The position numbers and the translations under genes were made by a program. Positions 26,247-35,200 of a DNA stretch of 64,000 nucleotides are shown here, in pieces. Under the pieces are notes generated by a model. The model worked only from the letters and a program-made list of their open reading frames with translations. It made no database searches and had not been told where the DNA came from. This DNA comes from Paenibacillus sp. HW567 (GTDB lineage: Bacteria; Bacillota; Bacilli; Paenibacillales; Paenibacillaceae). Positions within the stretch are counted from its first letter, which is position 1. Every line of letters begins with the position of its first letter. Location: the NCBI RefSeq assembly GCF_000374185.1, contig NZ_KB910518.1:594667-658666 (forward strand), in the 5' to 3' direction.

Positions 26247-28091
26247 TTAACCAATAGAAATATTATATTTACGCAGCCAGAGATTGACCTGGGCCAGGTA
26301 GGCAAACAGTTGCGGGCCGGACATCAGTTGGCCGAACCACGGCAGATTGCTTGAAGATTCCGGGGACGCGGCAATTTCACGGATTTTGGCGGCGTCAATT
26401 AAAGGCAGAATCGGAGAAGTGGAATCATCCAGAATGCCCAGCATTTGCGCCCGGACTGCATTCAAATAAGCAGGGTTGTGCGTTTTGGGATATGGGCTTT
26501 TTTTGCGGTAGAGCACATCGTCCGGCAGGATGCCTTCCAGCGCTTTGCGGAGAATGCCTTTTTCGCGGTTGCCGACGGTCTTGATTTCCCAGGGAATGTT
26601 GAAGACGTATTGCACCAGGCGGTGATCGCAATAAGGCACGCGGACCTCCAGACCTACGCCCATGCTCATCCGGTCCTTGCGGTCCAGCAGGGTGGGCATG
26701 AAGCGGGTAATGTTGAGATAGGACATCACGCGCATTTGCGCCTGTTTGCCGCTCTCGCCGTCAAGCTTTGGCACCTCGGCTACTGCATCGCTGTATCTGT
26801 CGCCCAAATATTCCAGCGGACGAATCCATTCACGGATTTCCGGGGACAGCAGGCCCGCGCGCATGTCCGGAGCTACGGACCAGGGGAAGGTGCCGGAAGA
26901 CAGCATCTCCTCACGGTGGAACCAGGGGTATCCGCCAAAAATCTCATCAGCGGCTTCGCCGGAAATGGCGACAGTGGCGTTCTTTTTAATCTCCCGGCAA
27001 AATAAGTACAGCGACGAATCCACATCGGTCATCCCCGGCAAATCGCGGGAATAGAGGGCGTTGTCCAGCGCGGCTACCAGCTCGGGAGTATCAAAGTTCA
27101 CATAATGGTGGTTGGTGTTCAATTCATCGACCATCCGCTTAATCCAAGGACCGTCTGCTCCCGGCTGAAAGGCATGGCTTTTAAAATGCTTGTCGTTATC
27201 GACATAATCGACGGAGTAGGTGTCCACCCGGCCTTGGCCGGTCCGGTTGTAATAGTCTACGGCGAGCGCGGTCAGCGCACTGGAATCGAGTCCCCCGGAG
27301 AGCAGCGAGCAGACCGGAACATCAGAAACCAGTTGGCGCTCCAGCGTATCCTGAAGCAATTCACGCACTCTGGCGGCCGTTTCGTCCACGTTGTCTGTAT
27401 GCGTGTAGCTTTCCAGTTCCCAATAAGCGTACTTGCGGATTCCATTTCTGCTGTAAATCATGGCATGACCGGGACGAAGCTCGAATATATCTTTGTATAC
27501 CCCATGTCCCGGTGTACGGGCCGGACCAATAATGAAAATTTCGGCTAGGCCCTCCGGTCCTACATTCGGCTTCACTTTGGGGTGCTGAAGCAACGCTTTG
27601 GGCTCAGAGCCAAAGACGAACACATCGTCCACCTGGCTGTAGAACAGCGGCTTCACCCCGAGACGGTCGCGTGCCAGAAATACCTGATCGCGCAAGCTGT
27701 CCCAGACGGCAAAGGCAAATATCCCGTTGAGCTTCACCGTGCATTCCGGTCCCCATTCGATATAGGCGTGGAGCAGAACCTCGGTATCGCATTCTGTGAG
27801 AAAATGATGCCCCCGCTGCTTGAGTTCGATTTTGAGCTCAGGAGCATTATATAGTTCGCCGTTATACACAATCGCGTAGACCTTATCGTCATGGCGGGCG
27901 ATCATCGGCTGGGCACCGTTCTCGGGGTCGATAACGCTAAGTCTGCGGTGTCCGAAGGCACAGGGTCCGGAGATCCAGGTTCCGGCGGCATCCGGCCCGC
28001 GATTCTCCAAGGTTTCAGTCATTTTTACAAGCAGTTGCGAGTGCTGTGTGAGGTCGCCGCGCCACTGGATAAATCCGGTTATTCCGCACAT
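26247..28091 (-). CDS. asnB: Asparagine synthetase (glutamine-hydrolysing)
   Basis: The 614-residue protein starts with MCGITGF, placing the catalytic Cys2 of the class II glutaminase domain (about 1-200, with 'RGPDAAGTW', 'YNGELYN' and 'TDTEVLLH'-like motifs). It ends with the synthetase domain containing the PP-loop 'SLLSGGLDSSAL' near residue 260. It makes Asn from Asp, Gln and ATP. Its length is typical of AsnB/AsnO forms rather than the NRPS-linked ones. GAGAGGATGA precedes the ATG. It is transcribed divergently from the small gene at 28235. Confidence 0.93.
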   Translation of the reverse strand: MCGITGFIQWRGDLTQHSQLLVKMTETLENRGPDAAGTWISGPCAFGHRRLSVIDPENGAQPMIARHDDKVYAIVYNGELYNAPELKIELKQRGHHFLTECDTEVLLHAYIEWGPECTVKLNGIFAFAVWDSLRDQVFLARDRLGVKPLFYSQVDDVFVFGSEPKALLQHPKVKPNVGPEGLAEIFIIGPARTPGHGVYKDIFELRPGHAMIYSRNGIRKYAYWELESYTHTDNVDETAARVRELLQDTLERQLVSDVPVCSLLSGGLDSSALTALAVDYYNRTGQGRVDTYSVDYVDNDKHFKSHAFQPGADGPWIKRMVDELNTNHHYVNFDTPELVAALDNALYSRDLPGMTDVDSSLYLFCREIKKNATVAISGEAADEIFGGYPWFHREEMLSSGTFPWSVAPDMRAGLLSPEIREWIRPLEYLGDRYSDAVAEVPKLDGESGKQAQMRVMSYLNITRFMPTLLDRKDRMSMGVGLEVRVPYCDHRLVQYVFNIPWEIKTVGNREKGILRKALEGILPDDVLYRKKSPYPKTHNPAYLNAVRAQMLGILDDSTSPILPLIDAAKIREIAASPESSSNLPWFGQLMSGPQLFAYLAQVNLWLRKYNISIG

Positions 28092-28234
28092 TATGGTTCA
28101 TCCTCTCTTTTGTGCGATTGTTGTCCTTTCTTTTTTGCCAAGTAATACAGATATATGCCGAAGGAAGGGATAAAATGTATGTCCTTATCCGAACACTAAG
28201 GCAGAAGGAAATTAGCCAGGAGGGATGATAATCC

Positions 28235-28591
28235 ATGTATTACATTAAAGATGCCAAAATCCGCAGAATGACCGAATATGACGGTGCGCCTTGTGCAGAA
28301 GTTGGCGTATTGCCGGGAGCTGTGGGCGATTCCGCACTTTTGGTGTACATTGTGGAGGACCAGCGCGAGGAAGGTTATGAAATTGTACGCATTCTAACGA
28401 ATGATGCGGATACGGCAACCGATTGGTTTGATAACAATTTGCATGATGCCTTTCAGGATGTGACAGTCAGTGCATTCACCGGCAGCCCTGTCATGAGCCC
28501 TGAGGATGAGCGTTCCAAGTTCCAGCGTGAGCTGCTTATTTTTGGTGATCTGAAAAAACAACTGGAGGCGCATTTTCACAAGCCGTCTTGA
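28235..28591 (+). CDS. Small conserved-looking hypothetical protein
   Basis: The 118-residue soluble protein is acidic, has no signal or membrane segment, and is not recognised. It starts with 'MYYIKDAKIRRMTEYDGAP' and shows alternating beta-strand patterns to about residue 60, then helices. A strong ribosome site (AGGAGGGATGA) and a coding-like composition support it as real. It sits between divergent asnB and a tRNA gene; no functional hint comes from the context. Confidence 0.65.
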   Translation: MYYIKDAKIRRMTEYDGAPCAEVGVLPGAVGDSALLVYIVEDQREEGYEIVRILTNDADTATDWFDNNLHDAFQDVTVSAFTGSPVMSPEDERSKFQRELLIFGDLKKQLEAHFHKPS

Positions 28592-28630
28592 GACATGCCG
28601 CTGAGCCTGCTGTGGCGGCGGATTAGAGAG

Positions 28631-28661
28631 AGGAGCGGAATCCCTTTGTGATTCCGCTCCG
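28631..28661 (+). terminator. Strong hairpin after the 118-aa gene
   Basis: GGAGCGGAATC / GATTCCGCTCC is an 11-bp perfect stem with a 7-nt loop, followed only by GGGGTT. It is therefore a weak intrinsic terminator or an mRNA 3'-stabilising hairpin. Confidence 0.5.
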
Positions 28662-28714
28662 GGGTTAGAGCTGTCGGAATAGGTGATAAAGATTCCACTT
28701 TTTTGAGCGAGGCC

Positions 28715-28742
28715 TTGAAAAATTTGCTGAATAAGTTATAAT
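28715..28742 (+). promoter_or_regulatory. Promoter of tRNA-Arg (copy 1)
   Basis: TTGAAA (28715-28720), 16 bp, TATAAT (28737-28742), about 45 nt before the mature tRNA. Confidence 0.7.
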
Positions 28743-28794
28743 AAATAACGTTGCGTTAATACATATGTAATAAAATCTTTCCATTTGCACATTT

Positions 28795-28868
28795 GTCCCG
28801 GTAGCTCAGCTGGATAGAGCATGCGCCTTCTAAGCGCACGGTCGGGGGTTCGAATCCCTTCCGGGACG
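28795..28868 (+). tRNA. tRNA-Arg (anticodon UCU), copy 1
   Basis: The 74-nt cloverleaf has acceptor GTCCCGG/CCGGGAC, a D-arm with GCTCAGCTGGATAGAGC, anticodon stem GCGCC/GGCGC-type with loop CTTCTAA, and a T-arm with GGTTCGAATCC. The discriminator base is G and no CCA is encoded. It reads AGA (and AGG by wobble). An identical gene lies on the other strand at 44230-44303. Confidence 0.97.
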
Positions 28869-28870
28869 TC

Positions 28871-28904
28871 ACAAAACAGCCTTCCTTCGGGAAGGCTGTT
28901 TGTG
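28871..28904 (+). terminator. tRNA-Arg terminator hairpin (copy 1)
   Basis: AACAGCCTTCC-TTCG-GGAAGGCTGTT followed by TGTG; an 11-bp stem with a TTCG tetraloop starting a few nt after the tRNA. The same hairpin follows the second tRNA copy and is repeated in the tandem units near 44 kb. Confidence 0.75.
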
Positions 28905-29020
28905 CGTCAGGAGGAAGAGAACGCCTTGGGTTCGTTGGAGCATAGTCTTCGTTAGCGCCCGCTTCGCAATCAGCCCGAAGAGGCACAAGAAGTTAAGTGA
29001 GGTGGATTTTCCCCACTTCA
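28905..29020 (+). repeat. Single copy of the tRNA-flanking 133-bp unit
   Basis: GAGAACGCCTTGGGTTCGTT, GGAGCATAG, CTTCGTTAGCG and CGCTTCGCAATCAGCCCG match, in order, the unit repeated three times next to the second tRNA-Arg. It leads into CCCCACTTCACCCCTCCTCG, which is shared with the other locus, and then into the 51-bp repeats. Confidence 0.75.
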
Positions 29021-29029
29021 CCCCTCCTC

Positions 29030-29172
29030 GCTCCAACAACGGCAGTTCTGCCGTTGTTTCAGATCGAATCACCCAATCGCGCTCCAACAACGGCAGTTCC
29101 GCCGTTATTTCAGATCGAATCACCCCTCCTCGCTCCAACAACGGCAGTTCCGCCGTTGTTTCAGATCGAATA
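29030..29172 (-). repeat. Array 2 of the 51-bp palindromic repeat (3 units)
   Basis: Units begin at 29030, 29081 and 29132 (period 51) in the opposite orientation to array 1. Each reads GCTCCAACAACGGCAGTTC(T/C)GCCGTT followed by (G/A)TTTCAGATCGAAT. They lie between the tRNA-linked unit and the end of argS. Confidence 0.88.
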
Positions 29173-29255
29173 AGCCTGCCTACGGTTTTTAGTTCATTTC
29201 CTAAGCGATTGCCCTATGGTTGTGCCCGGGTCCGTGATAAACGGACAACTCTTAC

Positions 29256-31127
29256 CTACATCCGCTCCGGCTTAGGCAGGCCAAGCACATCAAGAACCTC
29301 GCCTAAGGTGGCTTGGAAGCGGAGGGTGAGCCAGAGACGGAAACGTATGGCGGCTTCCTCCCCTTTGAGAATCGGGCAGGCTGAATAGAAATTGTTGAAC
29401 AGCGAAGCCAGCGCGTGCGCGTAATTGCAGATCGTATTAGGCGTCAGCTCGATGCTCGCCGTATACAAGATGTCCTGCCAGGCACTAAGATGCCGCAGCA
29501 GGGCATGCTCTGCTTTGTCTAGCTGCGGAGGGAACAGGGGAAGTGATCCCGTTCCCTCCACAGCTCTGCTGCTCTCCGCTTTGCTGAGCACACTGCCTGC
29601 ACGGGCGTAGGTGTAGAGCAGGTAGACTCCGGTATTGCCGGATATTTCTGTGGCCTGCTTGAAATCAAACACGATCTCCGTGCCCAGATTGAAGCGCAGG
29701 AGATAATAACGGATTGCGGCGGTGGCGATGAGTCGGCTGGGGAGTCCGCTTTTGTCCGGGCGGGTGGCTTCGATGGTGTTCTCCATGAGCTGGACCAGAT
29801 CCGTCACCTTGACGCCGATGCCCTGGCGGCCGGACATGGCGTATGAGCTTTTGCCGTCCAAGGTGTCAATGCCAAGCTCAGCGGCGGAAGCCGGACTTAG
29901 CGAAACCACGCCGTAGCTTACATGATGCAGCTTCTCTGCCTGCGCGGTGTACCCGAGCACCTCCAAGGCCTGCTTCACCATCGCCTGCGGGTACTCCTGT
30001 CTATAGTCGATGACATTGATGACCATGTCCGCTTGTCCAAAAGGCAGTTGTGCTCCAGTCAAGCCAGTGGTCCACAACCCCTCACTGAACTCGTTATAGG
30101 CGAAATCCTTATCCAGCAAGCCGAATTTCCAGAGATGATAGGCGATGTCCTTGGCGGTATAGGTCAAAATCCCGTTCGAACGCACCAGCACCTTATCCTT
30201 CTGCTGCTCCTCCGAATCCAGCTCTGCTCCTTCCACAGCCGATTGCTTCAGAATCCAGCAGCCTGCGAGCTTCCCCCAGGTCTCCTGAACAAAGACATCT
30301 GTCTGCTTGAGCAAGGTAAAAGCGGAGGACCAGAAGCCTTCTTTCAGAATATTGCTCTCCCACACGAGCAGGTCGTAGCCGATGCCGAAGCTCTTCAGTT
30401 CCTCCACATGCTCTCTTACAATCCTTTCAGCAACCAGGCTGCCCAGCCAGGCGGTATTGCCGTGGCCTTCCTCCAGTGCGTGGAGAATCTCGGTGCGTTT
30501 GTGTACCGTCTCCGGCTGCTGCGCATATTCCTTGTTGATGGCGGCGTAAAGATCCCAGCAGTAATCCCCGAAACGGACATACTCTCCCGATAGCGGCACC
30601 TGAAGCAGACCTACCACCGTATCCGCCAGTTGATTGCCCAGGTCGTCCACATAGTTGTGGACTTCCACGTTATATCCTGTTTTCCGCAAAATCCTGACTA
30701 GTGCATCTCCAATACAGGAGTTTCTCAGATGCCCGATATGCAAGGCTTTATTCGGATTTACGCTAGTATGCTCTATGATGACCTTATCCCCGCCAGCCGG
30801 GGGAAGTTCAAAGGAATGGCCCGCCCAGGCCTGCCAGTTGATGTACATATTAATGAACCCCGGAGCGGCAATCTCAATCCGCTGTAGCACGCCGCTGGCA
30901 GCACCCATTTGCTGAAGCTCACCTGTAATCAGCTCTGCGATAATCATAGGCGCTTTGCGCAGGGTTTTGGCCAATTGCATGGCAATGCTGCTTGAATAAT
31001 CACCGAAATCGGCATTGGCGGGCTGCTCCAGAGCGATTGTTACCTGAGCTGCACCGGCAGCGCCAAGGCTGCTGAATACGTTATGCACACTTTGTTCCAA
31101 ATGCTGTTTAATGAGTTGACTTAACAA
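29256..31127 (-). CDS. argS: Arginyl-tRNA synthetase
   Basis: This 623-residue class I synthetase has 'NPNKALHIGHLRNSCIGDALVRIL' with the HIGH motif. The ArgRS-specific 'VRSNGILTYTAKDIAYHLWKFG' lies in the middle. A DALR-type anticodon-binding domain occupies the last 130 residues ('YTYARAGSVLSKAE', 'NFYSACPILKGEEAAIRFRL'). The canonical KMSKS is replaced by 'GKSSYAMSGRQGIGVKV', a variation usual in ArgRS. The TTG start at 31127 is chosen because GGAGGGGG lies 5 nt upstream; a TTG 18 nt earlier would overlap that site. Expression is probably controlled by the Arg T-box upstream. Confidence 0.9.
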   Translation of the reverse strand: MLSQLIKQHLEQSVHNVFSSLGAAGAAQVTIALEQPANADFGDYSSSIAMQLAKTLRKAPMIIAELITGELQQMGAASGVLQRIEIAAPGFINMYINWQAWAGHSFELPPAGGDKVIIEHTSVNPNKALHIGHLRNSCIGDALVRILRKTGYNVEVHNYVDDLGNQLADTVVGLLQVPLSGEYVRFGDYCWDLYAAINKEYAQQPETVHKRTEILHALEEGHGNTAWLGSLVAERIVREHVEELKSFGIGYDLLVWESNILKEGFWSSAFTLLKQTDVFVQETWGKLAGCWILKQSAVEGAELDSEEQQKDKVLVRSNGILTYTAKDIAYHLWKFGLLDKDFAYNEFSEGLWTTGLTGAQLPFGQADMVINVIDYRQEYPQAMVKQALEVLGYTAQAEKLHHVSYGVVSLSPASAAELGIDTLDGKSSYAMSGRQGIGVKVTDLVQLMENTIEATRPDKSGLPSRLIATAAIRYYLLRFNLGTEIVFDFKQATEISGNTGVYLLYTYARAGSVLSKAESSRAVEGTGSLPLFPPQLDKAEHALLRHLSAWQDILYTASIELTPNTICNYAHALASLFNNFYSACPILKGEEAAIRFRLWLTLRFQATLGEVLDVLGLPKPERM

Positions 31128-31153
31128 AAGATCCCCCTCCTTCAAGATTGCCG

Positions 31154-31318
31154 GCTATATAAGTTGAACTTCCGGCCGCTGTTAGGTTTGGATTTCTCTG
31201 ACTGGAACCGCTGATCTCGGTGGAATTCCAAACATAAAGGCGTACGCATTCGCTCCGTAAGTATCCCAACTTCCCCTCCGCACTCCTGCCTTTTTTTATG
31301 ATGTTTAACTTATATAGC
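31154..31318. mobile_element. MITE-like element in the argS leader
   Basis: The 165-bp non-coding element is bounded by near-perfect terminal inverted repeats GCTATATAAGTT(G/A)AAC (31154-31169 and the complement at 31303-31318, one mismatch). An inner stem GTTTGGA / TCCAAAC lies at 31186-31192 and 31227-31233. It sits between the T-box terminator and the argS ribosome site. No transposase is encoded. A clear target-site duplication was not recognised. Confidence 0.55.
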
Positions 31319-31354
31319 GTAGCCGCAATAAAAATACACCGGTCCTGCAAACAC

Positions 31355-31585
31355 AAAAAAGCCCGCGTCTCCAAAAGAGACGAGGGCCTAAGCGCTCGCG
31401 GTACCACTCTCGTTGCCGAACACAGCGGTTCAGCCACCTCACAGGTTAACGGCCTTTCGCCGGGGCTTCCTACTGCCAGTTCAGAAGTCCATCTCCCGGG
31501 TGCGCTTCATGATAAGGTCTGTACCGGTTTCCACTCTCCCGGCTCGCTGGGACTAGATCAAGATCACTACTTTCCCGTTCATTGA
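31355..31585 (-). ncRNA. T-box riboswitch (Arg) controlling argS
   Basis: On the minus strand the T-box core GAGTGGTACCGCG (31397-31409) is followed by a terminator, CCCTCGTCTC-TTTT-GGAGACGCGGG then TTTTTT (31355-31388). Upstream is a Stem I with AGCGAGCCGGG and the specifier region GAAGCGCACCC. By analogy with the glyQS leader (GAAAGGCAUUC, specifier GGC) the specifier reads CGC, an arginine codon. Uncharged tRNA-Arg would pair with the UGGU bulge and favour antitermination. The class is sure; the specifier alignment is by eye. Confidence 0.88.
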
Positions 31586-31688
31586 TTGTAGAATGATTTT
31601 TTATCAGTATAGCGATTTTTTGGGAGAAAGCAATAGCGATGTGCAGATGGACAGCCCTGTTATGCGCATAGGTCGGTGGAGCACCGGG

Positions 31689-31808
31689 TCAATCTGCAGT
31701 TGGAGCGCCGGTTAAGTTCTTAATCTCTGTCGAGCCAAAAATAAGCAGGGCAATCGCAATGACAAGCAAAATTCCCCCGGCAAATTCCTCTCCGTCAAAG
31801 TCGTCCAT
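31689..31808 (-). CDS. Small single-span membrane protein (39 aa)
   Basis: The 39-residue protein has an acidic N-terminus (MDDFDGEEFAGG), one hydrophobic segment (ILLVIAIALLIFG, about residues 13-25) and a short polar tail ending TGAPTAD. AAGGAGGG lies 11 nt upstream of the ATG. Size and shape recall small sporulation or envelope peptides of spore-formers, but no family was recognised. It lies 46 nt downstream of the 101-aa gene on the same strand, perhaps in one transcript. Confidence 0.6.
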   Translation of the reverse strand: MDDFDGEEFAGGILLVIAIALLIFGSTEIKNLTGAPTAD

Positions 31809-31854
31809 ACCCCAAAACGCCCTCCTTTAATAGATTAATTAGATTAATCAGCTC

Positions 31855-32160
31855 TTAGGAATTGTCAGTTTTTTTCTTCAAGGCGCTCATGATCTCATCC
31901 AGGGTCAGGCTGCCGTTATCGTCAAGAAAGCTGACCAGCTTATCAACATTGCTTGCGCCCAAATCACTCAGAGATTTATATTTGCCAACCAAACTAACGA
32001 ACATGGAGGCGTCAGTGTACATTTGGATGGAGTCTACCCGCAGCTTGCCGGTCAAAAGAAGTGCAGCTACCGTGAATTCCAGACCCTTTGGAATTTGTGT
32101 TTTTGAGTTTGGCGGTTGTTTTTTTGCACCGGGTTTCTTTCCTTTGCCAGGAGGGGGCAT
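31855..32160 (-). CDS. Small basic hypothetical protein (101 aa)
   Basis: The protein starts with a Lys/Pro/Gly-rich tail (MPPPGKGKKPGAKKQPPNSK) and continues into a helical 70-residue domain ('FTVAALLLTGKLRVDSIQMY'). The hydrophobic stretch is too short and interrupted to be a clear membrane anchor. AAGAAGGGAG precedes the ATG. It lies downstream of the SNF2 helicase gene on the same strand, 66 nt away. Function unknown. Confidence 0.6.
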   Translation of the reverse strand: MPPPGKGKKPGAKKQPPNSKTQIPKGLEFTVAALLLTGKLRVDSIQMYTDASMFVSLVGKYKSLSDLGASNVDKLVSFLDDNGSLTLDEIMSALKKKTDNS

Positions 32161-32226
32161 GGAACTCCCTTCTTCCGTAAAGCAATCTGTTCATCGTACA
32201 TTTTATGCGCCTTTTTGTTAAAAGGT

Positions 32227-35200
32227 TCAAAGCATCAGAATCTCCCGGATATCCTGCTCCGATAAGGCAGTCAAGCTATCTTGTCCTGACTGGATGACTT
32301 CATCAATCAGGTTCCTTTTCTTCTGCTGCAGCTCGTACATCTTGTCTTCTACCGTTCCCTGTGCAACCAGACGGATTACCTGGACCACCTTCTTCTGCCC
32401 AATCCGGTGAGCGCGATCTGCGGCCTGCTGTTCCACAGCGGGATTCCACCATAGGTCGTAGAGAATTACGGTGTCCGCTCCGGTCAGATTGAGTCCGGTA
32501 CCGCCGGCTTTGAGCGAGATCAGGATAAGATCGCGTTCTCCCTCATTGAACCGGCTGCACAGCTCGACCCGCTGGGAGGCAGGTGTCTGGCCGTCCAGAT
32601 AGAAATGCGGAACCCCCTGGAGGCCCAGTTCACGGCTGATCAGGTCGAGCATCTCGGTAAATTGTGAAAAAACAAGCATTCGTTTGCCGGAGCTGCGGCA
32701 CTCCTCAATAATCTCCAGCAACTGCTCAAATTTGCCGGAGCTCCCCTTGTATCCATCAACAAAAAGCGCAGGATGGCAGCAGAGCTGGCGCAGGCGGGTA
32801 AGCCCGGCGAGCACCTTGAGCCTGCCATTGCCGAACATGTCGCTGTCGAGATGCTTGAGCGCTTCCTTCCGCAGCCTGGCCAGATAAGCGACATACAGCT
32901 TTTTCTGTTCCGGCAACAGCTCCGAGGCTTGCAGCGACTCGATTTTATCCGGCAGCTCCTTGAGCACATCGCTTTTGAGGCGGCGGAGCAGGAACGGGCG
33001 TACCCGCTTGGCGATAGTTTCCCGGGGCAGATCGTGGAAGGCTTTCTTGCCCGGGAACAGCCCGGGGAACACAACACCGTAAATGGACCACAGATCCTCC
33101 AGCGCATTCTCCACCGGTGTGCCGGTAAGTGCGAAGCGGTAGCGCGACTGCAATGCTTTTGCCGCTTGAGCCGTCTGGGTGGCATGATTCTTGATCACTT
33201 GGGCTTCGTCGAGAATGAGCGTATGGAACGAGTGCTTGACGTACAGCGCCACATCTCTGCGCAGCAGCGGATAAGAAGTAATAATTACATCGTTTGCTGC
33301 CGCATTACGCAGCGTACGGGTACGCACGGTTAAGCCTCCGTCAGCGATGGCTGCTTTGATCTGCGGGGCGAAGTGCTTCAGCTCATTGTGCCAGTTGTAG
33401 AGCAGAGAGGCCGGGGCAACAATGAGCGCGGGCAGGCCGCTCCGCCGGATATCTTCAAGCTCGGAGAGCAGAAAAGCGATGCTCTGCAAGGTTTTTCCGA
33501 GACCCATATCATCCGCCAGAATGCCGCCGAAGCGATAGTGGGCCAGCGTCTTCAGCCATTGGAATCCATATTGCTGGTAATCCCGCAGCACAGGAGCCAG
33601 CTCCTCCGGCACCGGAAAGTCCAGGTTCTCGGCATTGCGCATATTGGCCAGCAGACGGCGGAATGAACGGCCGAGCTTGACGGCATCGGTCTCTCCCCTG
33701 CCCGTGTCAGCGTTCAAATGCAGACCATGGACCAAGGGCAGTGAGAATTCCGCGCTTTTCACCTCGCCTATGCCTGCGCCAAGCTCATTCATAAGGGCTA
33801 CAATCTCTTGAAGCTCTGCACTTTCCAGCGGCAGCAGTGCGCCGTCCGGCAGACGGTAGTATTTGCGTTTTTCCTGCAGTGACTTCAGCACCTGCACAAT
33901 ATCCGAATCCGCGATGCCCGCCATGCTGAACTTAAACTCGAGCCAGTCGGTCTTTTCGTTCCAGGTCAGGCTCGCTTTGGCTGATGCTGTGCCGGTAAAT
34001 AATCTTTCCTTAACGGCTGTGGTGGCATAGACCTTCAGCAGCGGCTCCAGCAGCGGAATCGTATGGTACAGGAAATCGAATTCCCCTTCCTCGTCACTCA
34101 TAATATAACCGCTTTCTGTTCTGGCAAAAGAATCATGCGCCATCAGCTCCAGAATCCGCCGCTCGGCTTCGCTGTCCCGCATCAGAATGACCTCATGGCC
34201 GCGTTCGCCGGGCTTCTCCTCCAGCGGGTTGATCACGATATCGCCATACTGGAATTCCAGCCCCGCCAGCAGCCTGTCCCTTACCCGGTCCAGGTACAAT
34301 CTGGCCTGAAGCTGGGCCTGTACAATCCGGTCGGCAATCGCTTCGGCAATTTGCACCTGTCCCAGCTTTTTCAGCCCGGGCATAACTTTCTCCATAAAAG
34401 GCTCCACTTGCTCCGGGGCGATGGCCATCCCGCTTGTTCTGGACTCGGCCAGCATCTTCTTCAGCTCGGTGAGACGCCTGCACTCCTGGGCGGGCAGCTT
34501 CAGCAGCTTGCCTTCAGACAGGATTAGCCCGTACTCCTCCATCACTGTAATCTGCGCCAGTCCCTGAATGTCCAGATAGTAGCCAGCCCCTTTGGCCTGA
34601 TCGAACTGAAAGCTCAGCGGAGGGAGATCCGGGAGGATCTGAAGCCCTTCGGAGATGATCCCGCCATGCTGCAGATGAACGGAAGAGGTCTCGGTGAGCG
34701 CAGGGAAGAGGTTGTCCCAGAAAAAAGGCGGAACCGGCAGCAGCCGCTCCCCGCCCATGCTTCCGGCATGAGGCAAGTAGTGGCTGATATTGCTGCGGTA
34801 GATCTGTTCATTGAGCACAATCTCAATCAGCTTCAGCAGCACGGTATTATCTTCTTTGGTGAAGCTGTGCAGGGCTGGGTCGTAGCTGAATGGCCTGGAC
34901 AATTCAAAAGGCTCGCCGCGGTGAACGGACGTAAGGAACGCTCTTATTTTCTGAATAACATAGGTGCGTTTGGGGCCAACTTTGATTTCTACTCCGAGCA
35001 TTTGGCTGCTGAAGTTATAGGTGAACGGTTTGCAGATGAATTCTACCTGTAGAGGCATTCTGTTATCCGAATAGGTTCCCGCACCGCTTGGGCGCTGGCG
35101 GATGTTCCCGAACATGCCGAGTATGCTGCTCACAAGCTGATGGTCGCCGGCAACTCCGAGTTTCTCAAGTGAACCGGCGTTCGAATTGCGCGGAGCCGGC

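Noticed and set aside
28900-29388. 162-residue open frame downstream of tRNA-Arg copy 1
   Set aside because: It spans the 51-bp repeats and the antisense end of argS; there is no ribosome site.
31128-31145. argS start at the earlier TTG (31145)
   Set aside because: It would lie on top of the GGAGGGGG ribosome site; the TTG at 31127 is correctly spaced.
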